A stretch of 64,000 nt of DNA from Caballeronia ptereochthonis (GTDB lineage Bacteria > Pseudomonadota > Gammaproteobacteria > Burkholderiales > Burkholderiaceae): NCBI RefSeq assembly GCF_001545075.1, contig NZ_FCOB02000031.1, forward strand, positions 1 to 64,000. Reading direction: 5' to 3'. How positions within the stretch are numbered: position 1 is the stretch's first letter; each line of letters opens with the position of its first letter. Below are positions 61,725 through 64,000 of this stretch, piece after piece. The translations under genes and the position numbers were made by a program. The notes below the pieces were generated by a model. It was given only the letters and a program-made list of their open reading frames with translations. It did not search any database and was not told the origin of the DNA.

Positions 61725-64000
61725 CTATGCTTTCTCGACCTTCACGAGAAACGACTTGAACTCCGGCGTCTGCGAGTTCCCGTCGCCCACGGAAGGCGTC
61801 AGCGTATTGACGAGATAGCCCGGCTGCGTGAGGCCCTTGAAGCCCCAGTGCAGCGGCAGGCCGACGGTGTGCACCTTCTTGCCCTCCACCATCAATGGCT
61901 TGATGCGCTTGGTGACGAGCGCCACCGCGACGATATGCCCGCGATTGCTCGACACCTTCACGCGATCGCCCGCGACGACGCCCACTTCCTTCGCATGCTC
62001 CTCGCCGATCTCCACGAACTGCTGCGGCTGAATGATCGCGTTCAGGCGCGCATGCTTGGTCCAGTAGTGGAAGTGCTCGGTCAGGCGATAAGTGGTCGCC
62101 GTGTTCGGGAACTTGTCGGCGGTGCCGAACGCGGCGCGATCATCCGGGAACACGCGCGCGGCCGGGTTGCTCGTGACCGCCTTGTTGTCCGGGAAGAACG
62201 GGTTGTAGCCGAGCGGCGTCTCGAACGGCTCGTAATGCGCCGGGAACGGCCCTTCGTTCATGCCGTCGCGCGCGAAGAAACGCGCCACGCCCTCCGGATT
62301 CATGATGAACGGGCTCATGCCCTTGTCGGGCGGCTCGTCCACCTTGAAATCGGGGACGTCCGGCCCCGACCATGCGCGTCCATTCCACGCGACCAGCTTG
62401 CGGGACGGATCGAACGGCTTGCCGTTGAGATCGCACGATGCGCGGTTGTACAGCACGCGCCGGTTCGCCGGCCACGCCCATGCCCAGCCGAGCGTCTGGC
62501 CGATGCCCGTCGGGTCCGAGTTGTCGCGGCGGCCCATCTGGTTGCCCGCCTGCGTCCACGAGCCGCAGAAAATCCAGCAGCCGCTCGAAGTCGAGCCGTC
62601 GTCGCGCAACTGCGCGAAGCTCGCGAGTTGCTCGCCGCGTTTCACCAGCACTTTCGTCTGATCCGCCGGATCGGTGACGTCGGCGAGTGCGCGGCCGTTG
62701 AACTCCATCGCGAGCTCTTCGGGCGTGGGGCTTTCGGGGTCCGCATACGGCCAGGTCATCTTCAGGATCGGATCGGGATACTTGCCGCCCTTCTCCTGAT
62801 ACGCCTTTCTCATGCGCAGCCACAGCCCCGACATGATTTCCAGATCGCTCTTCGCTTCGCCGGGGCCGGCCGCGCCTTGCCAGTGCCATTGCAACACGCG
62901 CGACGAACTTACGAGCGAGCCGCGCTCCTCCGCGAAACACGTCGTTGGCAGGCGGAAGACTTCGGTCTGGATCTTCGATGCGTCGACGTCGTTGAACTCG
63001 CCGTGATTCTTCCAGAACTCCGAGGTCTCCGTCGCGAGCGGATCCATAATGACGAGCCACTTCAGCTTCGACAGCCCGAGCCCGATCTTCGCCTTGTTGG
63101 GCGCCGCGGCGAGCGGATTGAAGCCCTGCGCGATGTAGCCGTTCATCTTGCCCGCGGCCATCAGCTCGAAGACCTGCAGCATGTCGTAGGACTTGTCGAG
63201 CTTCGGCAACCAGTCATAGCCGAAGTTGTTCTCGGCGGTCGCGTTGTCGCCCCACCACGACTTCATGAAGCTCACGTAGAAGGCGCGATAGTTCTTCCAG
63301 TAGCTCAGCTGGTTCGGCCGCAGCGGCTGCGCCGCGCGCTTCCTGATGTACTCCTCGTAGTCCTGCTCGCCTTCCATCGGCAGCGTCATGTAGCCGGGCA
63401 GAAGGTTCGACATCAACCCGAGATCCGTCAGACCCTGGATGTTCGAGTGCCCCCGCAGCGCATTCATGCCGCCGCCCGCGATGCCGATGTTGCCGAGCAG
63501 AAGCTGCACCATCGCGCCCGTGCGGATCATCTGCGCGCCGACCGAGTGATGCGTCCAGCCGAGCGCGTAGAGGATCGTGGCCGCGCGATTCGGCACGGCG
63601 GTCGTCGCGAGCATCTCGCAGACCTTCAGGAACTTGTCGGTCGGCGTGCCGCACACCTTCGTCACCATTTCCGGCGTATAGGCGGCGTAATGCTGCTTCA
63701 TCAGGTTGTAGACGCAGCGCGGATGGGCAAGCGTCGGATCGGTCTTGACGTAGCCGTCCTCGCCGCGCTCGTAGTCCCAGCTCGTCTTGTCGTACTTGCG
63801 GTGCTCCGCGTCATAGCCCGAGAACAGGCCGTCCTTGAACGCGAAGTCCTCGCGCACGATGAACGACATGTCCGTGTAGTTCTTCACGTACTCGTGCTGG
63901 ATCTTGTCGTGCGTGAGCAGATAGTTGATCACGCCGCCCAGGAACGCGATGTCCGTGCCGGTGCGAATCGGCGCGTAGAAATCCGCGACCGATGCGGTGC
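61725..64000 (-). CDS. fdnG: formate dehydrogenase alpha subunit, molybdopterin enzyme (partial, N-terminus outside)
   Basis: The C-terminal 757 codons of an FdnG/FdoG-type subunit. The open frame reaches the window edge; the residues before the GTG at 63932 ([17 protein letters not shown]) continue the protein, so 63932 is not the start. [32 protein letters not shown] and [20 protein letters not shown] match E. coli FdnG closely. By comparison with E. coli (Sec196) the selenocysteine UGA, the Fe-S site and the Tat signal should all lie beyond position 64000. It oxidises formate in the periplasm. Confidence 0.95.
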   Translation of the reverse strand, partial: TASVADFYAPIRTGTDIAFLGGVINYLLTHDKIQHEYVKNYTDMSFIVREDFAFKDGLFSGYDAEHRKYDKTSWDYERGEDGYVKTDPTLAHPRCVYNLMKQHYAAYTPEMVTKVCGTPTDKFLKVCEMLATTAVPNRAATILYALGWTHHSVGAQMIRTGAMVQLLLGNIGIAGGGMNALRGHSNIQGLTDLGLMSNLLPGYMTLPMEGEQDYEEYIRKRAAQPLRPNQLSYWKNYRAFYVSFMKSWWGDNATAENNFGYDWLPKLDKSYDMLQVFELMAAGKMNGYIAQGFNPLAAAPNKAKIGLGLSKLKWLVIMDPLATETSEFWKNHGEFNDVDASKIQTEVFRLPTTCFAEERGSLVSSSRVLQWHWQGAAGPGEAKSDLEIMSGLWLRMRKAYQEKGGKYPDPILKMTWPYADPESPTPEELAMEFNGRALADVTDPADQTKVLVKRGEQLASFAQLRDDGSTSSGCWIFCGSWTQAGNQMGRRDNSDPTGIGQTLGWAWAWPANRRVLYNRASCDLNGKPFDPSRKLVAWNGRAWSGPDVPDFKVDEPPDKGMSPFIMNPEGVARFFARDGMNEGPFPAHYEPFETPLGYNPFFPDNKAVTSNPAARVFPDDRAAFGTADKFPNTATTYRLTEHFHYWTKHARLNAIIQPQQFVEIGEEHAKEVGVVAGDRVKVSSNRGHIVAVALVTKRIKPLMVEGKKVHTVGLPLHWGFKGLTQPGYLVNTLTPSVGDGNSQTPEFKSFLVKVEKA

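Noticed and set aside
63932-63932. GTG as the start of the formate dehydrogenase alpha subunit
   Set aside because: The frame stays open and homologous to FdnG up to the window edge; the true start and the selenocysteine codon are outside.

Overview
The window is GC-rich DNA with codon use, protein families and gene order typical of the Burkholderiaceae (a Paraburkholderia/Caballeronia-type chromosome or chromid is my best guess). I see no rRNA, phage, transposase or CRISPR array. There are four blocks.

(1) 1-16770 is a catabolic locus. A partial etfB lies beside a ribose/xylose-type ABC importer (binding protein, two permeases, double ATPase). These are followed by a GMC alcohol oxidase/dehydrogenase, an aldehyde dehydrogenase, a TetR regulator, a CoA-transferase, an acyl-CoA dehydrogenase, an SDR, a DUF993 protein, a Dabb protein, a sugar-phosphate isomerase-like TIM barrel, a Gfo/Idh/MocA oxidoreductase, a small unknown protein and a hotdog thioesterase. 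The set reads as import, alcohol-to-aldehyde-to-acid oxidation, CoA activation and acyl-CoA oxidation of an unidentified polyol- or sugar-like compound.

(2) About 16890-43790 is a low-oxygen/stress island that resembles the low-oxygen-activated (lxa) locus of Burkholderia cenocepacia. It holds seven universal stress proteins, Hsp20, CBS/BON proteins, an MgtA-type ATPase, a ribosome-hibernation (HPF/RaiA-like) protein, small cytochromes c, a zinc alcohol dehydrogenase, a flavodoxin, two sensor kinases, one response regulator and an FNR-type regulator with the iron-sulfur cysteine pattern. At least 15 FNR-type palindromes (TTGAY-N4-RTCAA) precede these genes, many with a -10 element exactly 31 bp from the palindrome centre. 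Many of the metabolic genes are broken: nitroreductase, hemerythrin, BON protein, acetoacetyl-CoA reductase, lipocalin, a two-domain kinase and a MaoC-phosphotransacetylase fusion. The stress proteins and regulators are intact, so the island looks like a hypoxia regulon that is decaying selectively.

(3) 43873-52140 is accessory metabolism: cytochrome b561 with a PmrA/QseB-like box, a LysR regulator divergent from an FAD monooxygenase, a polar amino-acid ABC system without an ATPase, an orphan SsuA-type binding protein and a general porin.

(4) 52403-64000 is a selenocysteine/formate dehydrogenase locus: tRNA-Sec, two DedA-family membrane proteins, selB, selA, fdhE and the gamma, beta and (partial) alpha subunits of a respiratory formate dehydrogenase. 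A wrecked mazEF toxin-antitoxin pair lies between fdhE and the gamma subunit gene.
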